Assembly: GCF_006715725.1 (NCBI RefSeq)
Contig: NZ_VFNU01000001.1
Span: forward strand, 3,534,001 to 3,598,000
Reading direction: 5' to 3'
DNA length: 64,000 nt
Source of the DNA: Nocardioides sp. SLBN-35
Lineage (GTDB): Bacteria; Actinomycetota; Actinomycetes; Propionibacteriales; Nocardioidaceae
A model generated the notes under the pieces. That model was not told the origin of the DNA. It searched no databases and was given only the letters and a program-made list of their open reading frames with translations. The first letter of the stretch is position 1. Every line of letters starts with the position of its first letter. Positions 1 through 7,649 of the stretch are shown here, in pieces. The position numbers and the translations under genes are program-made.

Positions 1-1
1 T

Positions 2-207
2 CGTCGAGCTCGCCTGTCGGACGACCTCACCACCGGCACCCTGGCCGACGCCATCACGTCCGACCGGCTGCACGTGCCCACGACCATGGCGGTCAAGGGC
101 GACACGATCGCAGCGTCAACGGCCGGTTCGACCTCGGACTACCGCCGCCGTTCGGGCCGGAGGCGCCGCCCGGGACGACGTTCGACGTCGCGCTGGTACG
201 CCCCTAG
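2..207 (+). pseudogene. 3' end of a beta-propeller (SMP-30-like) gene with an apparent 1-nt frameshift
   Basis: The window opens inside a gene. Frame 2 reads a protein-like stretch ending TSDRLHVPTTMAVKGDTIAA up to about position 118. Frame 1 then continues it with VNGRFDLGLPPPFGPEA and a plausible C-terminus FDVALVRP followed by TAG at 205-207. The two pieces join sensibly if one G is missing near 117-119. The pattern of a VPTT strand followed by a VNxRF strand recalls the last blade of SMP-30/gluconolactonase-like propellers. That family call is from memory and weak. The break could be a real mutation or a sequencing indel. Confidence 0.35.
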
Positions 208-304
208 GAGGCGTGCCTCACAGGCGGACCCGGTGGCGAGTGCCCTCCACGCCACCGGGTACTGGCGGGGCGTCCCCGAGACCCGACCAGCGGAGGAGCT
301 CCCC

Positions 305-634
305 GTGATCCACCTCGCCCCGATCGGCACGATCAAGCACATCGCCGGCGCCGCCGCGAAGGCACCTGCAACCGTTGCCGGAACAGTCGTAGGGATGGCC
401 CGGACGGCCGCCCGGCGGGTGCGCGGTGGGGACGCCGAGCGGACGCCGACCATCTCGCCCGACGAGCCCGTCAACGTGACCGAGGAGCTCGGCCTCGACC
501 CGGCGCCCGTCGCGAAGCCCCGTCCCCGCAAGACGCCTGCCCCGCCGCCCGTCACGGGCATCGACGCGCAGGCCGACCCCGGCCATGTCGACGCCACTCC
601 TGCCGACATCGCCGACGCGGTGAAGAAGGACTGA
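305..634 (+). CDS. small hypothetical protein (109 aa), Pro/Ala-rich C-terminus
   Basis: I do not recognise this protein. A GTG at 305 follows a strong GGAGGAG ribosome-binding site at 292-298 with 6-nt spacing, so it is preferred over the ATG at 74, which lies in the end of the preceding gene. The first 40 residues could form an amphipathic or weakly hydrophobic helix (HLAPIGTIKHIAGAAAKAP, then VAGTVVGMARTAARRV). The remainder is a charged, proline-rich and probably disordered tail ending in DAVKKD. No transmembrane segment or catalytic motif is clear. It ends 7 nt before the next gene and may be co-transcribed with it. Confidence 0.6.
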   Translation: MIHLAPIGTIKHIAGAAAKAPATVAGTVVGMARTAARRVRGGDAERTPTISPDEPVNVTEELGLDPAPVAKPRPRKTPAPPPVTGIDAQADPGHVDATPADIADAVKKD

Positions 635-641
635 GCCGGGC

Positions 642-1625
642 GTGGCCTACGCGACGAAGGGCAAGGCCTTCGAACGGGACACGAGGTACGTCCCGGACCG
701 CATCACCCGCGACGAGGGCCACAGCCAGGACCCCCACGTCGCCCGCCTCGACGTACCGACCTGGCCCGTCGAGCCTGGGCGCTACCGCCTGGTCGCCGCC
801 CGAGCCTGCCCCTGGGCCAACCGCTCGATCATCGTGCGGATCCTGCTCGGCCTCGAGGACGTCGTCTCGCTCGGCCTGGCCGGACCGACCCACGACAAGC
901 GCAGCTGGCGCTTCGACCTCGATCCCGGTGGCGTCGACCCGGTGCTGCGCTACGAGCGCCTCGAGCAGGCCTACCTGGCGCGGGACCCGTCGTACGACCG
1001 GGGCGTCACCGTCCCGGCAATGGTCGACGTACCGACGAGGTCGCTGGTGACCAACGACTTCCCGGCGATCACCCACGACCTCTTCTTCGAGTGGCGCGAC
1101 CACCACCGGCCCGACGCACCCGACCTGTGGCCCGAGGAGTGCCGCGAGGAGATGGACCAGGTCATGGAGCGGGTCTTCACCGAGGTCAACAACGGCGTGT
1201 ACCGGTGCGGCTTCGCCGGGACCCAGGAGGCGTACGACGCGGCGTACGACCGCCTCTGGACCGCGATGGACTGGCTGGAGGACCGGCTGACCGACCGGCG
1301 CTACCTGATGGGCGAGGCGATCACCGAGGCCGACGTGCGGCTGTTCACGACACTGGCGCGGTTCGACGCGGTCTACCACGGCCACTTCAAGTGCAACCGC
1401 AACAAGCTGAGCGAGATGCCGGTGCTGTGGGCCTACGCACGCGACCTGTTCCAGACGCCCGGCTTCGGCGAGACGATCGACTTCGACCAGATCAAGCAGC
1501 ACTACTACGTCGTGCACGAGGACATCAACCCGACCGGGATCGTGCCGAAGGGGCCGGACGAGGCTCCCTGGCGCGCCACGCACGGGCGGGAGAGGCTCGG
1601 ACGACCGGCGTCCCGATCCGCTTGA
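642..1625 (+). CDS. glutathione S-transferase family protein, glutathionyl-hydroquinone reductase type
   Basis: This 327-aa protein has the hallmarks of the Xi-class/EcsA-YqjG glutathionyl-hydroquinone reductases. A thioredoxin-fold N-terminus carries ACPWANR (Cys near residue 53, the nucleophile position), and VTVPAMVD precedes the cis-proline. An all-helical C-terminal half contains WLEDRLTDRRYLMGEAITEADVRLFTTLARFD, the classical GST N-capping region, and FKCNRN. Family members reduce S-conjugated hydroquinones. Actinobacteria generally lack glutathione, so the thiol cofactor here may be mycothiol; this is inference. The GTG at 642 starts 7 nt after the previous stop. The length fits the family. 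Confidence 0.85.
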   Translation: MAYATKGKAFERDTRYVPDRITRDEGHSQDPHVARLDVPTWPVEPGRYRLVAARACPWANRSIIVRILLGLEDVVSLGLAGPTHDKRSWRFDLDPGGVDPVLRYERLEQAYLARDPSYDRGVTVPAMVDVPTRSLVTNDFPAITHDLFFEWRDHHRPDAPDLWPEECREEMDQVMERVFTEVNNGVYRCGFAGTQEAYDAAYDRLWTAMDWLEDRLTDRRYLMGEAITEADVRLFTTLARFDAVYHGHFKCNRNKLSEMPVLWAYARDLFQTPGFGETIDFDQIKQHYYVVHEDINPTGIVPKGPDEAPWRATHGRERLGRPASRSA

Positions 1626-1627
1626 TA

Positions 1628-1643
1628 TCGAACACCAGTTCGA
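1628..1643 (+). promoter_or_regulatory. LexA (SOS) box, perfect match to the actinobacterial consensus
   Basis: The sequence TCGAAC-ACCA-GTTCGA matches the actinobacterial/mycobacterial LexA consensus TCGAAC(N4)GTTCGA in all 12 defined bases. A -10-like TACCAT follows at 1645-1650 and the ATG of the DUF222/HNH gene lies 6 nt further on, with no ribosome-binding site. The promoter therefore looks leaderless and covered by LexA. Confidence 0.85.
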
Positions 1644-1656
1644 CTACCATACTCGT

Positions 1657-3123
1657 ATGGCACCCACCGTCGACACCAGCGCAGCGGAGCTGCTCGCTGC
1701 CGAGGAGGCCGGCGTGCGCCACAGGAGGCAGCTGGAGGTCGACGCGCTGCTGCGACTCCTGGCCTGGTGCGACCTGCACTCGCTCGACCCGCAGTCCCAA
1801 CCGGGCGCCGTACCAGTGCGGTTGGGCGGCGACCGCCTCGTGCGCCTGGGCGGCGAGGGCACGCCGCAGACCTCCGAGCTGTGCATGGCCGAGTTCGCCG
1901 TCGCCAGCAACGCCGGATGGATCGCCACCTCCCACCGCGCAGCCGCGGCACTCGACCTGCGCCACCGCCTCCCCCGCCTGTGGGAGCGGGTCCAGCGCCT
2001 CGACGTCGAGGTGTGGGTCGCCCGCAGGATCGCCGACCTCTCCCGCAACCTCACCCGCGCCGCGGTCGAGATCGTCGACATCTCCCTCGCCGCGGCCTGC
2101 GACCTGACGCCGGGCAAGCTGATCGAGCTCGCCGAGGCCCGCATCATCGAAGCCGACCCGCAGGCCCACCGCGACCGGATCGCCGCCGAAGAGGCCCGCG
2201 TCGGCGTGTTCGCCCGCCGTCGCCGCGCCGGCGACGCGGTCGCCGACATCGACGGCCAGGCAGGCGTCCAGCCGATCACCCTCAGGCTCCCCAACGCGGG
2301 CGCCCTCGAGTTCACCACCAGCGTCGAGGAGCTCGCGCAGGCCCTGGCCGACCACCACGTCCCCGACGACGAGGACGACGTCGCGACCATGGACCAGCTC
2401 CGAGCCCGCGCGGTCGAACTGCTCGCCGCCCCCCATGCCGCCGTCCGCTTCCTCGAAGGGCTCCGGGAGCCCGAGACACCCGAGACTCCCCCGGCGCCGA
2501 CGACCACACGAGCACCGCGCAAAGCCACCGTCTACGTCCACATCGACGCCGCCGTCCTCACCGGTCTCACCACCGGTCTCACCACCGGTGTCGCCACCGG
2601 TGTCGCCACCGGTGTCGCCCGCGTGGAGGACCTGGGACCGATGCTCCTCGAGCAGATCGCCGCCCTGGTACGCCACCGCTCCATCGACCTGCACCCGGTC
2701 ATCGACCTCAACTCCGGCACCGCCGTCGACGCCTACGAGCACCCCACGGCCTGCAAGGAGCGCACCCAGCTCCGCACCGGCGGCGACGTCTTCCCCCACT
2801 CCGCCTCCCGCACCCGCCGCCTGGACCACGACCACGTCACGCCCTACGACAAGAACGGACCCCCCGGCCAGACCGGCGACCTCAACGACGCCCCACTCAC
2901 CCGCCGACACCACCGGGCCAAGACCCACCTCCCCTACCGCACCCGCCAGCTCGGCCTCGGCGCCTACCGGTGGGAGACCCCGCACGGCCTACTCCGCGTC
3001 GTGACCCGGTACGGCACGACCGTCGCCGAACCGCTGCGCACCACCGACGGCACACTGATCGGCGAGGTCTACCCCGCGCGGTATGACGTGCGGTACGAGG
3101 GCAGCGCGCCCGCGTCTGCCTGA
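1657..3123 (+). CDS. DUF222 plus HNH endonuclease domain protein (13E12-like family), paralogue 1
   Basis: This 488-aa protein has the DUF222 N-terminal helical region (residues about 20-180, including DLRHRLPRLWERVQ and WVARRIADLSR) and a C-terminal HNH domain reading RLDHDHVTPYDKNGPPGQTG...NDAPLTRRHHRAKTH. The His and Asn residues are those expected of the beta-beta-alpha-metal fold. The family is abundant in actinobacteria (13E12 repeat proteins in mycobacteria), is often SOS-controlled, and has no settled function. Here a perfect LexA box and a -10 sit directly against the ATG. Residues 302-321 are encoded by a 12-bp tandem repeat. A second paralogue lies at 33546. Confidence 0.85.
   Translation: MAPTVDTSAAELLAAEEAGVRHRRQLEVDALLRLLAWCDLHSLDPQSQPGAVPVRLGGDRLVRLGGEGTPQTSELCMAEFAVASNAGWIATSHRAAAALDLRHRLPRLWERVQRLDVEVWVARRIADLSRNLTRAAVEIVDISLAAACDLTPGKLIELAEARIIEADPQAHRDRIAAEEARVGVFARRRRAGDAVADIDGQAGVQPITLRLPNAGALEFTTSVEELAQALADHHVPDDEDDVATMDQLRARAVELLAAPHAAVRFLEGLREPETPETPPAPTTTRAPRKATVYVHIDAAVLTGLTTGLTTGVATGVATGVARVEDLGPMLLEQIAALVRHRSIDLHPVIDLNSGTAVDAYEHPTACKERTQLRTGGDVFPHSASRTRRLDHDHVTPYDKNGPPGQTGDLNDAPLTRRHHRAKTHLPYRTRQLGLGAYRWETPHGLLRVVTRYGTTVAEPLRTTDGTLIGEVYPARYDVRYEGSAPASA
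2561..2620 (+). repeat. 12-bp tandem repeat, 5 units, within the DUF222/HNH gene
   Basis: Five consecutive 12-nt units (CCGGTCTCACCA twice, then CCGGTGTCGCCA with small variations) encode an alternating TGLTTG / TGVATG peptide in the linker between DUF222 and HNH. Being a multiple of three, copy-number change would keep the frame. Paralogue 2 lacks it. Confidence 0.85.
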
Positions 3124-3154
3124 TCTGACTGCGGCGGTGCGTCAGTTCGCCCAG

Positions 3155-3274
3155 AATGACGCTCCAAGCTCTGTCTAGGACGCCTGACTACAAGACCGCG
3201 GGTCGGGGCACGGCGCGCCTCCCCTCCACGCCGCATCCAGGAAGAAGTCTTCTAAGATCCCATGGAGCGTCATT
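3155..3274. repeat. 12-bp inverted repeat flanking the island promoter region
   Basis: AATGACGCTCCA at 3155-3166 is exactly repeated in inverted orientation as TGGAGCGTCATT at 3263-3274, with 96 bp between. It lies between the DUF222 gene and the four-gene island operon. It may be an operator pair, a stem, or the scar of an insertion. A -10-like TAAGAT at 3253-3258 sits just before the right arm. Confidence 0.6.
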
Positions 3275-3298
3275 GAATCCGAGCTGAGAAAAGGAGTT

Positions 3299-5836
3299 GT
3301 GTTGGCCGAGCCACGTCAGCTTTCCTTCTCGGTCGACACCCACCTGCTTCGCGAACTCGGCGCACTCCTAGTCGGGCGCGACTCCACCGCCCTGCTTGAG
3401 CTCATCAAGAACTCCTACGACGCGGACGCGACCGCTGTGACAGTGCATGGAGAACGGCTCGGCGAACCGGACGGGCGCATCGTCGTCAGCGACGACGGCC
3501 TGGGCATGACCCTGAAGCGATTCGAGGACTCGTTCCTCCGCATCGCCGGTCGCACGAAAGAGACCGGCAACCGTCGATCCCCGAAGTATCTGCGCCGCTT
3601 CACCGGAGCGAAAGGCATCGGACGGCTCGCAGCTCACAAACTCTCGAGCCGCCTTGAAGTGACCAGCGTCCCTGACGACCTGATGCTCGGCGACGAAGGC
3701 GACGAGCGGTTCGGCGTTCGCGCGACCCTGAACTGGGACGCGATGGAAGAGCGCAGCGACGACATCACAGCCCTCGACAAAGAGTCGCTGTACGCGCTCC
3801 CCCTCGAACCTGCCGAAGGGTCCCCCCACGGGACCACGATGGCGTTGGAGAATCTTCGCGGCGACTGGCCGAGCCGACGCCTGAGCGACTTCCTCAGCGA
3901 GATCCGGAGCTGTCAACCGGCCCGCGTACTCGTCGCTCCACTCCCCACCACCGCGGTCGACCGAGAAGTGCTCTTCAAGTACCCGGTGGTCCGCGACTCG
4001 GGAAAGGAAGACCCGGGGTTCGAGGTCGAGTTCACCGGAGAGCTCGCGGGCAGTGAAGAGATGTGGCAGACGCTCACCGAGCGCGCTGACTGGATTTTGG
4101 AAATCGACGCCAACAGCAAGGGCATCACCTACGGAATTGCCCCGACGCTGCGTAGGCAACGGAGCCTGCCTGATGAACTGGGTCCCTACGCCGATGAGTG
4201 GCTTCTGGGCCGCACCTACAGCCGCGACCACCCGCAACCGAAAGACGGTCCGTTCTTCCAGGCTCGCATCCTTATCACCGAAGGCTCCGTCGGCACCTCA
4301 CGGAAGGCCGGGGGGCTACGCGCCTTCGAGATGCAGGAATCAGGCATCCGGGTCTTCCTCGAGGGTTTCCGGGTTCTCCCCTACGGCGGCCGGCGAGATG
4401 ACTGGCTCGGCCTGGATGCCGATTATGTCCGCCGAGTCCGCGACCTAGACATCCCGGACGACATTGACCTCGACCGGCGAGCGAGGGAAGGTTTCGTCCT
4501 TCTCGGGAACCGTTCCTACTACGGGGCTGTGTTCCTCACCGAGGACGGCGTCAAGCATCTTCAGGCGCTCGTCAACCGCGAAGGTTTCGTTCCCGACACC
4601 TACTTCATCGCGCTGCGCGACATGGTGCGTACCGGACCGGATCTGGTCACCCGGACCCGCGCCGCCATCCGAGACCTAGCGGCCCAGTACAAGTCCGAAC
4701 TCGAACCTGAAGACGACGAGGACGAAGACGACGCATCCGGCGAGGACGGCGACACCGACGGCCAGGCCGGCGACGAAGCGACCCAGGACGCCGACGAGGA
4801 AGCCGAGGACGGCGATGGGTCCGACGACGCCGCCGATGACGACGAGGCCTCCAACGACGGCGACTCGGAAAGCGACGAACCTGCGGCTGACGACGACATC
4901 ATCGACGCCGAGGTCCCCGCAACAAGTGAGCTGGAACGACTGGTCACCGCCGCGGCGATCACCGCCTCAGACATCCGCTCGGCTCCGACCGAATCGTTGG
5001 TTCGGACAAAGCACTCCGAACTCCAGTCCGTGCTCCGGTCCATCTCGCTCCGCGTAGAAGCCGCGGAGAACGAGCAGGCGAACCTGCGTGCGCTGGCCTC
5101 AGTCGGTGCGCAGTACAGCGCCTTCATCCACGAGATCAACGGTCTCCTTGGACAGGCACAGACACTGCGTCGCCTTCTCGACGCCTTGCTGTCGGACTTG
5201 ACCGCATCGAAGTCAATTGGCACCGCACAGAGACGCGAACTGCGCACCATCATCGGGGCAGCCGACGAGCTCGTCCTCTCCCTCACTCGCCAGGCGAGCT
5301 ACCTCACCGAAATTGTCGGCCCCGACGCACGGCGTCGCCGCACCCGCATGCGTGTCGAGGACCGCGTTCAGTCGGTTCTGAGGCTCCTCGCCCCCCGTAT
5401 CCAGGACCGCAACCTGCAGGTCAGCTTGGGCATCGACCCAGAACTGAAGTCTCCACCGATGTTCGCGGCCGAGGTCGCCATCGTGATGACGAACCTACTC
5501 AGCAATGCCATCAAGTTCGCCGGCGACGGCGGCAAGATCGCGATCTCCGCTGGCATCGACGACGACGCCCGCCTTCACCTGCGCGTCGAGAACACCGGCG
5601 CCCGGGTCGGCCAGAAGGACCGGACGCGGTACTTCCGGCCGTTCGAGTCCAGCACCACCGAAGTCGACGTCATCCTCGGTCAAGGCATGGGCCTAGGTCT
5701 GCCGATTGTGCGGAACCTGGCCGAGGACTACGGCGGCGAGGCCTCCTTCGTCGATCCCACCGCCGGGTACGCGACCGCAGTCGAGGTCATTATCCCGGAC
5801 CCGCGGCCCGACCTCGCACGCCGTCGATCAAAATGA
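3299..5836 (+). CDS. dual GHKL ATPase / histidine-kinase-like protein, first gene of the island operon
   Basis: This 845-aa protein has two ATP-binding GHKL modules. The N-terminal one (about residues 10-420) resembles Hsp90/MutL/MORC ATPases, with ELIKNSYDADAT (Asn38), DDGLGM (65-70) and GAKGIGRLA (103-111). The C-terminal one is sensor-kinase-like: AFIHEINGLL with a candidate phospho-His at 611, N-box LLSNAIKFA (Asn736), YFRPFESS, and GQGMGLGLP (794-802). The usual DxGxG box is degenerate (ENTGARVG). An acidic, probably disordered linker of about 75 residues (466-541) joins them. GTG at 3299 is used here, but TTG at 3302 sits better behind AAAGGAG. The stop overlaps the next ATG. MutL/MORC-like ATPases are known partners of restriction-modification genes, so a signalling or DNA-sensing role is plausible. 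Confidence 0.8.
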   Translation: MLAEPRQLSFSVDTHLLRELGALLVGRDSTALLELIKNSYDADATAVTVHGERLGEPDGRIVVSDDGLGMTLKRFEDSFLRIAGRTKETGNRRSPKYLRRFTGAKGIGRLAAHKLSSRLEVTSVPDDLMLGDEGDERFGVRATLNWDAMEERSDDITALDKESLYALPLEPAEGSPHGTTMALENLRGDWPSRRLSDFLSEIRSCQPARVLVAPLPTTAVDREVLFKYPVVRDSGKEDPGFEVEFTGELAGSEEMWQTLTERADWILEIDANSKGITYGIAPTLRRQRSLPDELGPYADEWLLGRTYSRDHPQPKDGPFFQARILITEGSVGTSRKAGGLRAFEMQESGIRVFLEGFRVLPYGGRRDDWLGLDADYVRRVRDLDIPDDIDLDRRAREGFVLLGNRSYYGAVFLTEDGVKHLQALVNREGFVPDTYFIALRDMVRTGPDLVTRTRAAIRDLAAQYKSELEPEDDEDEDDASGEDGDTDGQAGDEATQDADEEAEDGDGSDDAADDDEASNDGDSESDEPAADDDIIDAEVPATSELERLVTAAAITASDIRSAPTESLVRTKHSELQSVLRSISLRVEAAENEQANLRALASVGAQYSAFIHEINGLLGQAQTLRRLLDALLSDLTASKSIGTAQRRELRTIIGAADELVLSLTRQASYLTEIVGPDARRRRTRMRVEDRVQSVLRLLAPRIQDRNLQVSLGIDPELKSPPMFAAEVAIVMTNLLSNAIKFAGDGGKIAISAGIDDDARLHLRVENTGARVGQKDRTRYFRPFESSTTEVDVILGQGMGLGLPIVRNLAEDYGGEASFVDPTAGYATAVEVIIPDPRPDLARRRSK

Positions 5837-7017
5837 CCTCAGAACACCTCCCCGTCCGCCCTGACCCAGTAAAGCCCCGAGGAGTCTCGGTGACTGACAA
5901 GCCCACGATCTACCTTGTCGATGATGACGACCAGAAGGGACAAGCACTCGACCTTTCCAGGCACGGCGTGGACGCACAGTGGCTGTACCCGATCGAGATC
6001 ACCCAGTCACACCTGCGGGCAGCGACACTTCTCGCTGTCGATGAGTACTTCAACCTGCGCGCGAGGACCGACAACGAGGACTGGGACCTACCGACCGGCC
6101 TCCCGGTAGCCGTCGTGCCACCGGACGGGCTCGCGCTCGCCGCCGTGCTTCGCTCCGCCACCGTCGAACTTTCCGACCGGTCCAAGGGCCCCATCGGCAT
6201 CACGATGCGAACCTCGAACCTCGCTCAACTCGCACAGGGCCTTCCGAAAGCGGTCAGACAGCCTCTGGTGGCTGCGCAGTACGACCTGGAATGGGCGGTG
6301 ACCAAGGAGAACGAGGACGGCGTCGACCCGAACCAGCAGCTCGCGGCGCTCGCGACGGCACTTCACACATACCCGACCGACTGGGAGACCGGCCCGACCG
6401 ACGTTGGACTCAAGTGGCTCGACATTCCAGCCGAGCCATGGGCGCACACCGCCCGTCGGCAGGTACTAGCGTGCCGGCCACCGATGAACACAACGACCAA
6501 GAACCGTCACCACCTCGCGTGGCTTCGATGGCTGGCCCAGCGGGCGCTGCCATTCCCGACCTTCGTGGTCTCCGACATATATGCCGCCACAGCTCTCGGC
6601 ATCACGGTCGATAGCTTCCGCGCCGCTCAAACGAATCTTGCCAGCGGGTTGGGACAACTGCTGGCAGCCGTGATCTACAACGGTCCACTTGCCGGACTCC
6701 AGACCACCCGGTACTGGAGGGCGGGCATCCATCACATAGCTGCCTCCGCGGTCGAGGACCCAAGCGATGCCGACGACGCCCTCGAGGTCGGTCATGCGCT
6801 CGCGGAAGCACACCCGGACCTGGTGCCACTCGGCCTCGATGACCCAGTGGTTGTCGTCGACGATCAGTACTACCCCGCCGACCAACCGGTCGAACGAGTC
6901 GACGCCACCCGGCTCGCACCCGACTACTGGCCAGCGTTCGCCGACTCGGCGTGGGCAACGGCGGCGGACGCATCCGAAGCTGCGATGCAGCGCCTCCTTC
7001 CCCCGAAGTTGAAGTGA
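5833..7017 (+). CDS. receiver-like (response-regulator N-terminus) protein of unknown function
   Basis: The ATG at 5833 overlaps the preceding stop (ATGA), giving 394 aa. A GTG at 5890 with GAGGAG 5 nt upstream would start right at the conserved fold (TDKPTIYLVDDDD) and may be the true start (375 aa). The first 100 or so residues look like a receiver domain: an acidic patch in LVDDDDQKG, and LLAVDEYFNL at the phospho-Asp position. The rest (WLRWLAQRALPFPTFVVSDIYAATALGIT and following) is helical and matches no family I know. There is no HTH. Pairing with the kinase-like protein upstream suggests phospho-relay or receiver-style docking; this is inference. Confidence 0.65.
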   Translation: MTSEHLPVRPDPVKPRGVSVTDKPTIYLVDDDDQKGQALDLSRHGVDAQWLYPIEITQSHLRAATLLAVDEYFNLRARTDNEDWDLPTGLPVAVVPPDGLALAAVLRSATVELSDRSKGPIGITMRTSNLAQLAQGLPKAVRQPLVAAQYDLEWAVTKENEDGVDPNQQLAALATALHTYPTDWETGPTDVGLKWLDIPAEPWAHTARRQVLACRPPMNTTTKNRHHLAWLRWLAQRALPFPTFVVSDIYAATALGITVDSFRAAQTNLASGLGQLLAAVIYNGPLAGLQTTRYWRAGIHHIAASAVEDPSDADDALEVGHALAEAHPDLVPLGLDDPVVVVDDQYYPADQPVERVDATRLAPDYWPAFADSAWATAADASEAAMQRLLPPKLK

Positions 7018-7649
7018 CCGCCCAGCCGCCGAAGGCGCAACCGCAGAAGACCAGTGTCGTCGTCGCCGACACCGGTCCTCTTCTGTGCGTCGGCGCTCTC
7101 GGCACAAACGGCTTCGACCTCCTTCGGCGCCGATTTGTCGCAAACGGCATCGACGTCATCAAGCCGGCGACGGTTCATTCCGAGCTCTACAACCGCAGCG
7201 TAAAGAACGACGCCCTCAGTCTTCCCGCACTGCGGGCGTATAAGAGTTCAATGCTGAAGGTCGACAATCGGCAGTTGAACCAATCCGTTCGCGACGTGCT
7301 GCGCAAGCAGATCGAGGCGGAGGTCATCAAGCGCGCTCAGCTCCAGGGACGCACGGTGACTCCCGACCCCAACGCCAATGGCGGAGAGATCGACGCAATC
7401 ATGGTCGCAAAACACGAGAACAGCTTGCTGCTGTGCAACGAGCGTCCCGCCCGAAAGGTTGCCACCGGCCTGGGCCTCACGGTGGTTACGTTCGCACACC
7501 TTCTCCGTGCCGCGATGGCGGACGGTGAGATTGCCGCGGCCGACGTCGACCAGTACCTGAAGCACCTTCCACCGGCGACCTTTGACATCGGCATCAAGAA
7601 CCCGACTTCGCTGACCATCAACTCGCTCCCAAGAATTCCCGACCTGTGA
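7014..7649 (+). CDS. PIN-domain protein, candidate nuclease effector of the island operon
   Basis: GTG at 7014 overlaps the upstream stop (GTGA) and is in frame with a 211-aa PIN-like protein. The N-terminal strand VVVADTGPLL (Asp19), TVHSEL (Glu57) and GGEIDAIMVAKHENSLLLCNERPARKVA (Glu125, Asp127) give the standard acidic cluster. The fourth position reads CNERPAR where many PINs have an Asp-Asp. PIN domains are usually RNases such as VapC toxins. No antitoxin gene is adjacent; instead the gene is locked between the receiver-like protein and the DNA methyltransferase, so it may be the effector of that system. It ends in a GTGA overlap with the methyltransferase. Confidence 0.75.
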   Translation: MTAQPPKAQPQKTSVVVADTGPLLCVGALGTNGFDLLRRRFVANGIDVIKPATVHSELYNRSVKNDALSLPALRAYKSSMLKVDNRQLNQSVRDVLRKQIEAEVIKRAQLQGRTVTPDPNANGGEIDAIMVAKHENSLLLCNERPARKVATGLGLTVVTFAHLLRAAMADGEIAAADVDQYLKHLPPATFDIGIKNPTSLTINSLPRIPDL

